Assembly (NCBI GenBank): GCA_937895845.1
Contig: CALBLK010000076.1
Span: 40,500 to 104,499, forward strand
DNA from: an uncultured Prevotella sp.
Lineage (GTDB): Bacteria > Bacteroidota > Bacteroidia > Bacteroidales > Bacteroidaceae
DNA: 64,000 nucleotides
Direction: 5' to 3'
Below the pieces are notes generated by a model. That model had not been told where the DNA came from. It made no database searches and worked only from the letters and a program-made list of their open reading frames with translations. The position numbers were made by a program, and so were the translations under genes. This document shows positions 24,803 to 33,084 of the stretch, piece by piece. Positions within the stretch are counted from its first letter, which is position 1. Every line of letters begins with the position of its first letter.

Positions 24803-25597
24803 CTACACCGCCACGTCGGCCTTGATATGGGGCCAGGGGTCGTAGTCCTTCAGCCGGAAATCCTCGTATTTGAAATCGAAGATGCTCTTCACGTCCGGGT
24901 TGATGCGCATGGCAGGCAGCTGGCGCGGCGTGCGCGTGAGCTGGAGCCGGGCCTGTTCCAGGTGGTTGAGGTACAGGTGTGTGTCGCCCGTGGTGTGAAC
25001 AAAGTCGCCGGCCTTCAGCCCCGTCACCTGCGCCATCATCATGAGCAGCAGCGCATAGGAGGCGATGTTGAACGGCACGCCGAGGAAGGTGTCGGCCGAG
25101 CGCTGGTAGAGCTGCAGGCTCAGCCGCCCGTCGGCCACGTAAAACTGGAACATGGTGTGGCATGGCGGCAGGGCCATCCGGTCGACCTCGGCCACGTTCC
25201 ACGCGCTTACAATCATGCGGCGCGAGTCGGGGTTGTGCCTGATTTGCTCCACCACGTTGCTGATTTGGTCAATGGCGCCGCCGCGGTAGTCGGGCCATGC
25301 GCGCCACTGGTGGCCGTACACCGGTCCGAGATTGCCGTTCTCGTCGGCCCATTCGTTCCATATTCTCACACCGTGCTCTTGCAGGAACCTCACGTTCGTG
25401 TCGCCTTGCAGGAACCAGAGCAGCTCGTAGATGATGCTTTTCAGGTGCAGTTTCTTGGTGGTGAGCAGGGGGAATCCCTCCTCCAGGTTGAACCGCATCT
25501 GGTGGCCGAACACGCTGAGGGTGCCGGTTCCTGTGCGGTCGCCTTTCTTCACACCCTCGGTCATGATGCGGTTGAGTAGGTCTAAGTATTGTTTCAT
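24803..25597 (-). CDS. thyA: thymidylate synthase ThyA
   Basis: ThyA methylates dUMP to dTMP, turning methylene-tetrahydrofolate into dihydrofolate. The 264-residue protein matches the classic family: GDRTGTGTLSVFGHQMRFNL near the start, the catalytic cysteine in LPPCHTMFQFYV, QRSADTFLGVPFNIASYALL, and a DYDPWPHIKADVAV end. It sits between rsmF (45 bases upstream) and folA in one minus-strand operon. Confidence 0.97.
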   Translation of the reverse strand: MKQYLDLLNRIMTEGVKKGDRTGTGTLSVFGHQMRFNLEEGFPLLTTKKLHLKSIIYELLWFLQGDTNVRFLQEHGVRIWNEWADENGNLGPVYGHQWRAWPDYRGGAIDQISNVVEQIRHNPDSRRMIVSAWNVAEVDRMALPPCHTMFQFYVADGRLSLQLYQRSADTFLGVPFNIASYALLLMMMAQVTGLKAGDFVHTTGDTHLYLNHLEQARLQLTRTPRQLPAMRINPDVKSIFDFKYEDFRLKDYDPWPHIKADVAV

Positions 25598-25642
25598 TGT
25601 CTTCTGTTTGTCTTGTCGGATGTGTTGTGCTGTTGTGCGGTG

Positions 25643-27109
25643 TCATTGTGCGGCCTCTGTGCCGCTGTCCGTCAGTATGTATGGGCGGATGATGCCGGGC
25701 GGGCTGTCGGGCAGGTGGCTGCTCTTGATGCGCCACTCTTGCGGAAACAGGTTGTTCGCCCTGTTGCCGATGTTCTTCACGAATCCCAGCGGCGCACCCT
25801 GCCAGGTCACCACAACGTGGCCGCGTGGCGCCCCGTCGGGCAGTGTGATGGCCTCGTGCCGCAGGTAGCTGACGGCCTGCGGGTAGGTAAGTTCCGCCCG
25901 GGGGAAGGCCCCCGGGGCCAGTGCCGTTGACAGGGCCAGTGCTGGGTGGGGTGTATAGCCATGCCCCTTGGCCAGGCCCAGGGGGACACCCGCTGCCAGA
26001 ATCTTCAGGTGACGCTCTGCCCGGGCGTACATATCGGCCATGGCAGCGGGCAGTGCGGCCAGCTCACGGCCGCCCGTCAGGGTGACGGGGACAAATGTGT
26101 CGCTCTCCCTCAGGCAGGACAGCAGTCCGGCCGCCTGTGCCGCTGCACCGTGCTGGCAGCGGCCCTGTGTGCCCCCCTTGGCCCGCCTCTTCCGTGGCGC
26201 TGGGGGCTTCCTGTCCGGCCCCGCGTCACCCTCCTTGCGGATGACAGCCATAAACAGTCCCTCGCCCCGGGTGAAACCGGGCAGAAAGCGGTACACCGGT
26301 CCGCCGAATCCCGGAAGGAGCGACGGCACTATGCGCCAGCTGCTGTCGGTGCTCACCTGCAGCAGCTGGCCTCCGAGGCGCCCGGCTATCCACCTCACGT
26401 TCTCCTCGTCCTCGCGGGTGTTGAATGTGCAGGTGGAGTAGACCATCAGCCCCCCAGGCCGCAGACATTCCCAGGCGTCGGCCACAATCTCGCGTTGCAG
26501 GGCGCAGCAGCTGTCGACAGCCGCTTCCGACCATCCCGCCACGGCCTCCGCGTCCTTGCGAAACATTCCCTCGCCCGAGCAGGGCACGTCACAGAGAATG
26601 ATGTCAAAGGCCAGTCCGCTGCGCGCATAGTCGCGCGGATAGCTGTTGGTCACCACCACGTTGGGCGCGCCCCACTTGGCGATGTTCTCCGCCAGAACCT
26701 GCGCGCGCTGGCGCACCGGCTCGTTGCACATCACCACACTGCCGCCCGGCAGCGCCCCCAGGGCCGTCGTGGTCTTGCCTCCTGGCGCCGCGCAGAGGTC
26801 GAGCAGGGCCACGGCGCCGCTCACGTGCTCGCTGAGCGCGTGGTGGAGAAACATGGACGAGGCCTCCTGCACATAGTAGAAGCCGGCGTGCAGCAGCGGG
26901 TCGAAGGTGAAGGCCGGACGCTGGCTGATGTAGAACCCGTCGCCGCACCACGGCACCTGCGTGCCCGCCACCGTGGCCGCCCCGCACTTGGCGCGGTTGA
27001 GGCGGACGCTCACCGACGGCTCCCCGTCCAGCGCTTCCTGCAACCGTCTGAACCCCTCATCGCCCAGCAGCGTGAGCATATTGGCGGCAAATTGTTCGGG
27101 AAGATTCAT
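25643..27109 (-). CDS. rsmF: RsmF-type rRNA cytosine-C5 methyltransferase
   Basis: The 488-residue protein has an N-terminal NOL1/NOP2/Sun methyltransferase domain with the SAM site LLDLCAAPGGKTTTALGALP. The catalytic cysteines lie in ILCDVPCSGEGMFRKD and VYSTCTFNTREDEENV. A C-terminal PUA-like RsmF domain follows, with GVPLGLAKGHGYTPHPALAL and GAPLGFVKNIGNRANNLFP. Members make m5C in 16S rRNA. The start is the ATG at 27109 (MNLPEQFAANML); the frame upstream is promoter DNA. It heads the operon with thyA and folA and is divergent from the gene at 27219. The exact target base is assumed from the domain layout. Confidence 0.86.
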   Translation of the reverse strand: MNLPEQFAANMLTLLGDEGFRRLQEALDGEPSVSVRLNRAKCGAATVAGTQVPWCGDGFYISQRPAFTFDPLLHAGFYYVQEASSMFLHHALSEHVSGAVALLDLCAAPGGKTTTALGALPGGSVVMCNEPVRQRAQVLAENIAKWGAPNVVVTNSYPRDYARSGLAFDIILCDVPCSGEGMFRKDAEAVAGWSEAAVDSCCALQREIVADAWECLRPGGLMVYSTCTFNTREDEENVRWIAGRLGGQLLQVSTDSSWRIVPSLLPGFGGPVYRFLPGFTRGEGLFMAVIRKEGDAGPDRKPPAPRKRRAKGGTQGRCQHGAAAQAAGLLSCLRESDTFVPVTLTGGRELAALPAAMADMYARAERHLKILAAGVPLGLAKGHGYTPHPALALSTALAPGAFPRAELTYPQAVSYLRHEAITLPDGAPRGHVVVTWQGAPLGFVKNIGNRANNLFPQEWRIKSSHLPDSPPGIIRPYILTDSGTEAAQ

Positions 27110-27218
27110 CTCTTTTTGGAAGAATAATGATGCAAAATTAAAAAAAAAATCGCACCTTTGCAACAAAATGGCCGCTTTGACATGTCAAGCGGACTGAGCG
27201 ACAAAACAGAACAGCAGA

Positions 27219-27896
27219 ATGAACATCTTGAAATCAGGCCTGTTGGCCGTGGCTTTGGCCGCCACGGTCACCGCAGGGGCGGCCGCCCAGCAGCACAGGC
27301 ATACGCCGCGCCCGGCCACAGTGAACTTTTCGCAGTCGGCCGGGGGGCAGCAGCGGGCAGCCTCCGCTGCCACAGACACCACTGGCGTGGATGCCTTTTC
27401 CGACACCACCTCGGCCGCGCCCGCTGCCAGCGCCGACACCCTGCCTGCCCCCTCGGCCTTCAGTGCCAGCGCCAACTTCGACGATGACGGGTTCCCCTTT
27501 GGCCTCTGGCCGTCCTTCTGGGGGACAGAGGCTTTGTTTTGGTTAGTTATAGCCCTCATCGGCCTGGTTTTCTTGGCCCCTGTCATTGGATTGGCTGTCC
27601 TCTTTATTCTGCTGTACAGGTACAGGCAGCGGAAACGGCAGGTGGCGGGAACGGCACAGGAAGCCGGACAGACACTTCATGAACGACCAGCCAGCCGTCC
27701 TGGAGGCAGCGGCGGCCAGTGGGCCGCCGGCGTGCAGCAGTGCTGTCTTGGCGCAGGGCTGATGGCCTTTTTCGCCATCGTTGACATCAAGTTTGGCATT
27801 GGCTTCGGTGCACTGCTCGTGTGCGTTGGTGCCGGGAAGATGATTGTCGCGAGGTCTTCCAGGAAAAAAGAACGGAATAACGACGAGGCCGTATAG
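27219..27896 (+). CDS. membrane protein, DUF6249-like, unknown function
   Basis: The 225-residue protein has a signal peptide (MNILKSGLLAVALAATVTAG) and an Ala/Thr/Ser-rich low-complexity stretch to about residue 95. Then come a strong span (ALFWLVIALIGLVFLAPVIG) with a basic segment RYRQRKRQ, and a last hydrophobic region (FAIVDIKFGIGFGALLVCVG). The pattern resembles the DUF6249 family, but I cannot confirm it. It is followed 74 bases later by a PspC-domain gene, suggesting an envelope-stress pair. An imperfect palindrome lies in its leader at 27172-27192. Confidence 0.72.
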   Translation: MNILKSGLLAVALAATVTAGAAAQQHRHTPRPATVNFSQSAGGQQRAASAATDTTGVDAFSDTTSAAPAASADTLPAPSAFSASANFDDDGFPFGLWPSFWGTEALFWLVIALIGLVFLAPVIGLAVLFILLYRYRQRKRQVAGTAQEAGQTLHERPASRPGGSGGQWAAGVQQCCLGAGLMAFFAIVDIKFGIGFGALLVCVGAGKMIVARSSRKKERNNDEAV

Positions 27897-27970
27897 CCTG
27901 CCTGTATGGGTGTGAGTGTGCTGGCACTGCAACAATATGTAGAACAGTTTTGAACGCAACCTTTTTGCTT

Positions 27971-28165
27971 ATGAGTTACCGAAGACTAACACGTTCTGAC
28001 AATAGCGTGATTGCCGGTGTTTGTGCCGGCTTGGCCGAGTATCTGGACATTGACCCCACGGTAGTCCGGGTGGTTTATGCCGTGCTCACGCTGTTCACGG
28101 CATTCAGCGGTGTGCTGGTTTACCTTGTGCTCTGGCTGGTTATCCCAAGGCGCACCAGCTGGTAA
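27971..28165 (+). CDS. PspC-domain envelope-stress protein
   Basis: The 64-residue protein starts at the ATG at 27971 (MSYRRLTRSDNSVIAGVCAG). GLAEYLDIDPTVVRVVYAVL followed by a hydrophobic GVLVYLVLWLVIPRR end is the full PspC domain. PspC proteins sit in the inner membrane and sense or signal envelope stress. It is paired with the membrane protein gene upstream and convergent with porE. Confidence 0.92.
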   Translation: MSYRRLTRSDNSVIAGVCAGLAEYLDIDPTVVRVVYAVLTLFTAFSGVLVYLVLWLVIPRRTSW

Positions 28166-28249
28166 GCGCCGGCGGACAGAACTTTGCGACTGGCCGGTCA
28201 GCCTGCGCTGCCCCCGGCTGCCGGGTGACTTGCTGGCGCAAGATTCAGG

Positions 28250-30232
28250 TCAGAACTTCATGCCGTAGGTGGTGCGCAGCACGATGAACTCCGTGCGGCG
28301 GTTCAGCTGGTTGCAAATCTCCTGCTGCTCGGGCTTCAGCCGCTTGATAAAGTCTTCGGTCAGCACATCGTTCTCCTTGAGGAACGGATATCTCTCGGTC
28401 AGCTTCTTCTTGATTTTCTTCGGCTTTTCCTTGCCGTAGCCAACGGGCGTGAGCCTGTCGCGGGCGATGCCGTGCTCGATGAGGTAGTCCACAACGACTT
28501 CGGCACGCTTCTGTGACAGCACCTTGTTGTAGGCCGCCGGCCCGCGGTAGTCGCAGTGCGCGCTCAGCTCGATGGTCACGTTCGGGTTCTCGTTGAGCAG
28601 CTTGACAAGCTCGTCGAGCGACTTCTTGGACTCGTCACGCAGTGTGGCCTTGTCGAAGTCGTAGAAAATGTTGTCAATGAGCACCGGCGCCGTGATGGAG
28701 GCCAGGGGGAACTGAAGCACATACTCCTGCGACTGCGTCACAGGCTCAACCCTGATTTGCTCCTTGTGGTTCAGATACCCCTTGCAGGTGCCCAGCAGCA
28801 CATAGTCAACGCCCGGCTTGATGGCCTGCGTGAACGAGCCGTCACCCTTCACGCTCAGCTTCAGGTTGGTGCCGTCATTGCCCACCATGTACACCAGTGC
28901 GTGAGGCAGTTCGTAGCCATCCTGCTCGTAGACCCAGCCCTTGACCGTCTGTACAATCTCCGGGTTCACAAAACTGTAAATGTGGTCCCAGCCCTTTCCG
29001 TCGCCCCTGTTCGAACTGAAATAGCCCTGGTTGAGCAGTCCCTCGAAGGTCATGCCGAAGTCATCGCCCTGCGAGTTCAGCGGATAGCCCGGGTGCTCTA
29101 TGGTCCATCCCTGCCCGGCGGTGTCGGGCTTGGCGATGTAGATGTCCAGTCCGCCCATGCCCGGGTGCCCGTCTGATGAGAAATACAGGTCGCCGTTGGG
29201 CCTGAAGGTGGGAAACATCTCGTCGCCGGCCGTGTTGACGGGCGCGCCAAGGTTCTCCACGCCTCCCATGCCGTTCTTGTTCATCCGCACGCGCCAGATG
29301 TCGAGTCCGCCCATGCCCCCGGGCATGTCGCTCACAAAATAGAGCCACTCGCCGTCGGGCGACACCGCCGGGTGGGCATAGCTGGAGAGCGTGTCCTTGG
29401 TGATTTCGAGCGGGGACGACTTGCCCCACGAGGCGTCCGAGCGGTTTGACGTGCAGATAGTGGCGTAGCGCGGGTACGAGGGATCGGTCGTGCACTGCGT
29501 GAGATACATGGTCTTGCTGTCGGGCGAGAAGGCGCATGCGCCCTCGTCGTAGACCGTGTTCAGCTCGGTGTCAATCACTTCGGGCTTGGTCCACTTGCCC
29601 TTCTCGTCCTTGGTCGAAACCATGATGTCACCGTTCTTGGTGCCCGTGATGCCGTTCAGCTCGTCCCCTTGCACCTGGTTGCGTGTCGAGGTGAAGTAAA
29701 GCTGGTCGTTGTTGTCGCCGGCCAGCATCGGCGAGTAGTCCGCCCGTCGCGAGTTGAAGAAGTTTTCGCGCTTCACCGTGTATTGCGAGCCGGCCTCCTT
29801 CCATTGCGGCGCCAGCTGGGCCGACCGCAGTCCTGTGCGTGCCAGCTGGCTGCCAGGCATGCTGTCGAGCGCCACTCTGAAGTTCTTGGCCGCCTCCTTG
29901 TAGCTGCCCGCCTTCATCTGCTGCTGGGCCAGCCGCAGGTGTGTGGTGCTGTCGGCCTGGTGGTATCTCACCACGTTGTTGTAGGCGGCGATGGCCCTCT
30001 GCGTGTAGTTGATGCGGCGGTAGCACTCCGCCAGCCTCTTGGCGCGCTGCCCCCGGGTGGCCCTTTCCTTGGCCGGCGTGGCCGCATAGGCTTTCTTGTA
30101 TTGCACGGAGGCGTCGTAGTATTCGCCCAGGGCGTAAAACCTGTCGCCCTTTTTCATGGCGGCGTCAGCCCCGCACCCTGTCAGCAGGATGGCGGCAAGC
30201 AGCAGTTGGGTGAGAAAAGCAGTTGTGCGCAT
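28250..30232 (-). CDS. porE: T9SS component PorE-like lipoprotein (TPR - beta-propeller - CRD - OmpA)
   Basis: The 660-residue protein starts at the ATG at 30232, giving MRTTAFLTQLLLAAILLTGC with a lipobox Cys at residue 20. TPR-like helices span about 25-150, PD40/WD40 beta-propeller repeats about 170-420 (SPDGEWLYFVSDMPGGMGGL and FRPNGDLYFSSDGHPGMGGL), and a carboxypeptidase-regulatory-like domain about 440-530. The C-terminal OmpA peptidoglycan-binding domain (about 545-655) has IFYDFDKATLRDES, LSAHCDYRGPAAYN and VGYGKEKPKK. This is the layout of PorE, the peptidoglycan-anchored T9SS protein. It is the last gene of the mrp-LUD-topB-porE run. Confidence 0.85.
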   Translation of the reverse strand: MRTTAFLTQLLLAAILLTGCGADAAMKKGDRFYALGEYYDASVQYKKAYAATPAKERATRGQRAKRLAECYRRINYTQRAIAAYNNVVRYHQADSTTHLRLAQQQMKAGSYKEAAKNFRVALDSMPGSQLARTGLRSAQLAPQWKEAGSQYTVKRENFFNSRRADYSPMLAGDNNDQLYFTSTRNQVQGDELNGITGTKNGDIMVSTKDEKGKWTKPEVIDTELNTVYDEGACAFSPDSKTMYLTQCTTDPSYPRYATICTSNRSDASWGKSSPLEITKDTLSSYAHPAVSPDGEWLYFVSDMPGGMGGLDIWRVRMNKNGMGGVENLGAPVNTAGDEMFPTFRPNGDLYFSSDGHPGMGGLDIYIAKPDTAGQGWTIEHPGYPLNSQGDDFGMTFEGLLNQGYFSSNRGDGKGWDHIYSFVNPEIVQTVKGWVYEQDGYELPHALVYMVGNDGTNLKLSVKGDGSFTQAIKPGVDYVLLGTCKGYLNHKEQIRVEPVTQSQEYVLQFPLASITAPVLIDNIFYDFDKATLRDESKKSLDELVKLLNENPNVTIELSAHCDYRGPAAYNKVLSQKRAEVVVDYLIEHGIARDRLTPVGYGKEKPKKIKKKLTERYPFLKENDVLTEDFIKRLKPEQQEICNQLNRRTEFIVLRTTYGMKF

Positions 30233-30312
30233 CTTTCTATATAACGCTGTTGGCGGCTGTTTATTGTGAAGGCAAAGGTGTGGAAAGCTGTAAGGGGCTG
30301 TGCCGGCGCCGT

Positions 30313-32355
30313 TCAGAAAGGCTTGCGCCACTGGCATCCCTCGCGCCAGCGCGAGCAGCCGTAGGCTGTGTGCCCCTTGATGATGGTGCCCTTTCCGCAC
30401 AGGGGGCAGGGCTGCCCCACCATGCTGTCGGAAGCCGTGCTGCCTGTGCCGCCGCCCGGCTGTGCCTGGGCGGCCGGCGCCTTTGGCTTGGGAGCCGGCT
30501 TGGGCCGTGGCGCCGATGGCCGCGCGGCCATCTTTTTCTTCAGGTCCGCGTCGGTGGTCACAGCCACGTGGCGGTTGGAACTGTCGGCCAGCACATCGTG
30601 GACAATCTCGCGAATCTGCTGTTTCAGCTCCTCGATAAACTGGCCCGCGTCGTATTTGCAGTGCTCGATGTCGCGCAGCTTCTTCTCCCAGATGCCTGTC
30701 AGCTCGCAGCTTTTCAGCAGCTCCTCCTTGATGGTGTCAATCAGTTCGGTGCCGGTGGGCGTGGCCACCAGGTTCTTCCGCTCGCGCTTGATATAGTGGC
30801 GCTTGAACAGCGTCTCGATGATGCTTGCCCTGGACGACGGCCGCCCGATGCCGTTCTCCTTGAGCGCGGCGCGCAGCTCCTCGTTGTCCACAAACTTGCC
30901 CGCCGTCTCCATGGCCCGCAGCAGCGTGGCCTCGGTATAGTATTTTGGCGGTGTGGTCCACTTCTCGGCCAGGCTCGGCACGTGGTCGCCGCTCTCCCCC
31001 TCGGCAAACGCCGGCAGGGTGCGCTCCTCGTCGTCGCGCCTGGCCTCCTCGTCGTCGCCCGCCTTCGCGTCCTTGGCGTAGACCTCGCGCCACCCCAGGC
31101 TCAGAATCGTCTTGCCGGTGGCCTTGAACTCCACGTCCTCCACCTTGCCCAGAACCGTGGTGGTGGCAAACTTGCAGTCGGGATAGAACACGCTGATGAA
31201 CCGGCGCGTGATGAGGTCGTACACGTGGCGTTCCATGTCGGAGAGCCCCGTGGCCGGCACCCCGGTGGGGATGATGGCGTGGTGGTCGGTCACCTTTGAC
31301 GAGTCGAACACCTTTTTCGGCTTGCTTAGCTTCTTCCCGGCCAGCGGCTGGGTGAACGGCTCGTAGCCCTTGATGCCCGCGAGGATGGCGGGGCACTTGG
31401 GATAGATGTCGTCGCTGAGGTACTGGGTGTCCACGCGGGGGTAGGTGGTCAGCTTCCTCTCGTACAGGCTCTGGATGGTGTTGAGGGTCATCTCAGCGCT
31501 CATGCCGTACTTCCTGTTGCAGTCCACCTGGAGCGATGTCAGGTCGTAGAGCTGCCGTGGCGCCTCGCTGCCGTTCTTCTTCTGCACCGATGTCACGGTG
31601 AAGGGCTTGCCCGTGATGGTCTGGAGAAACTGCTCGCCCTTCTCTTTCTCTGAGAACTTGCCCTTGGTGGCGCTGAACACCGTGTCGCGGTAGGTCGTCG
31701 AGAGCGTCCAGTAGGCCTCGGGCTTGAAGTTCTCTATCTCCTTCTGCCTGTTCACAATGAGCGCCAGCGTGGGCGTTTGCACCCGTCCGATGCTCAGCAC
31801 CTGCCTGTTCTGCCCGTATTTCAGCGTGTACAGCCGTGTGGCGTTCATGCCCAGAATCCAGTCGCCGATGGCCCTGCTCAGTCCGGCGAGGTAGAGCGGC
31901 TGGTATTCGGCTTGGTCCTTGAGCTGCGTGAAGCCCTCGCGGATGGCCTCGTCGGTCATCGACGAGATCCACAGCCGCCTCACCGGGCACTTGGCCTTTG
32001 CCTTTTGCATCACCCAGCGCTGGATAAGCTCGCCCTCCTGCCCGGCGTCACCGCAGTTGATGATGCTGTCGGCGGCCTGCATCAGCCGTTCGATGGTGGC
32101 AAACTGCCGGGCTATGCCCTTGTCGTTGATGAGCTTGATGCCGAAGCGCTGCGGAATCATCGGCAGCGCGCTAAGGCTCCAGCTCTTCCACATCGGGGTG
32201 TAGTCGTGAGGCTCTTTCAGGGTGCAGAGGTGCCCGAAGGTCCACGTCACCTGGTAGCCGTTGCCCTCCATATAGCCGTCGCGGGCCGCGGTGGCCCCGA
32301 TGATGCGGGCGATGTCCTTGGCCACGCTGGGTTTCTCTGCGATGCAAACAATCAT
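30313..32355 (-). CDS. topB: DNA topoisomerase III
   Basis: A type IA topoisomerase that decatenates DNA. The 680-residue protein has the TOPRIM start MIVCIAEKPSVAKDIARIIG, a DAGQEGELIQRWV acidic motif, and the catalytic tyrosine in LTTYPRVDTQYLS. A C-terminal basic Pro/Ala linker is followed by a zinc-ribbon CPLCGKGTIIKG...CSRWREGC. The start is the ATG at 32355; the upstream frame is unrelated. In Bacteroidales topB copies occur both on the chromosome and on conjugative elements. Here the GC-rich context and housekeeping neighbours point to the chromosomal copy. Confidence 0.95.
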   Translation of the reverse strand: MIVCIAEKPSVAKDIARIIGATAARDGYMEGNGYQVTWTFGHLCTLKEPHDYTPMWKSWSLSALPMIPQRFGIKLINDKGIARQFATIERLMQAADSIINCGDAGQEGELIQRWVMQKAKAKCPVRRLWISSMTDEAIREGFTQLKDQAEYQPLYLAGLSRAIGDWILGMNATRLYTLKYGQNRQVLSIGRVQTPTLALIVNRQKEIENFKPEAYWTLSTTYRDTVFSATKGKFSEKEKGEQFLQTITGKPFTVTSVQKKNGSEAPRQLYDLTSLQVDCNRKYGMSAEMTLNTIQSLYERKLTTYPRVDTQYLSDDIYPKCPAILAGIKGYEPFTQPLAGKKLSKPKKVFDSSKVTDHHAIIPTGVPATGLSDMERHVYDLITRRFISVFYPDCKFATTTVLGKVEDVEFKATGKTILSLGWREVYAKDAKAGDDEEARRDDEERTLPAFAEGESGDHVPSLAEKWTTPPKYYTEATLLRAMETAGKFVDNEELRAALKENGIGRPSSRASIIETLFKRHYIKRERKNLVATPTGTELIDTIKEELLKSCELTGIWEKKLRDIEHCKYDAGQFIEELKQQIREIVHDVLADSSNRHVAVTTDADLKKKMAARPSAPRPKPAPKPKAPAAQAQPGGGTGSTASDSMVGQPCPLCGKGTIIKGHTAYGCSRWREGCQWRKPF

Positions 32356-32414
32356 CCGTTTCTCTTGCTCCTTTGCTTCTTGTCGTGTGTCTGTGCTCTT
32401 GGCTGTGGGGCGCG

Positions 32415-33050
32415 TCAGTAGCCCAGGCTCTCGCCCACGAGTACCACGGTGTGCCGTCCGTTGGGCGAGTTGCGCAGAAAGTGTACATAGTTGCACACGC
32501 TCTCCGGCGAGTTGCAGTTGTGGCACACGCCGTCAGCGTGGCAGGGCGTGCCGATGTCAAAGCGCGCCGCGTTGATGGGCGCTGCCGTGGAGCGTGCCCT
32601 GGCCAGTGCGGCCTCCACGTTTTGGGCCACCTTGTTGAGGCCTACGACGAAGATGACGTGCTTGGGGCCGAAGGTGATGGCGGCCACGCGGTTGCCCGCG
32701 CCGTCGATGTTCACGATCACGCCGTCCTCGCTCATGGCGTTGGCGCTGCTCAGGTAGTAGTCGGCGCTGAAGGCCTTGCGGTAGACTTCCTGCGCCTCGT
32801 CGCGGCCGGTGGCCAGGTCGCGGTCAAGCAGGGTGTAGGCGTTGCGCTCGTGCAGGGCCTTGGTGAGTCCCATGTCTCGGATGGTCATCGACCCTCCCCA
32901 GGTCACGCTGCTCCCCTCGGGAATCAGTTGCAGCACCTTGCTGACGGCCTCCCGGGCCGTGGCGCAGTAAAAAGCCTCGATGTGGCGGCGCTTCAGGCTC
33001 TTGATGAGGTGGCCGGCCAGCCGCTCGTTTCTTGTCTCTGTCGGTGTCAT
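32415..33050 (-). CDS. LUD-domain protein (LutC/DUF162-like) with a four-Cys motif
   Basis: The protein has about 211 residues from the ATG at 33050 (MTPTETRNERLAGHLIKSLK); a start nine codons earlier is possible. VTWGGSMTIRDMGLTKALHE, YYLSSANAMSEDGVIVNIDG and VIFVVGLNKVAQNVEAALAR are typical of the LUD family, related to LutC of lactate utilisation. The C-terminus has CX5CX2CX6C (from TPCHADGVCHNC), which could hold a metal or Fe-S cluster. No lutA/lutB genes are present, so lactate oxidation is not supported. The neighbouring mrp gene makes an Fe-S link attractive but unproven. Confidence 0.85.
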   Translation of the reverse strand: MTPTETRNERLAGHLIKSLKRRHIEAFYCATAREAVSKVLQLIPEGSSVTWGGSMTIRDMGLTKALHERNAYTLLDRDLATGRDEAQEVYRKAFSADYYLSSANAMSEDGVIVNIDGAGNRVAAITFGPKHVIFVVGLNKVAQNVEAALARARSTAAPINAARFDIGTPCHADGVCHNCNSPESVCNYVHFLRNSPNGRHTVVLVGESLGY

Positions 33051-33084
33051 GTCGCTTTGTCTCTTTATGTTGTGCATAAGTGGT

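Noticed and set aside
30223..31299. Long plus-strand open frame opposite topB
   Set aside because: No family features; topB in the other strand is certain.
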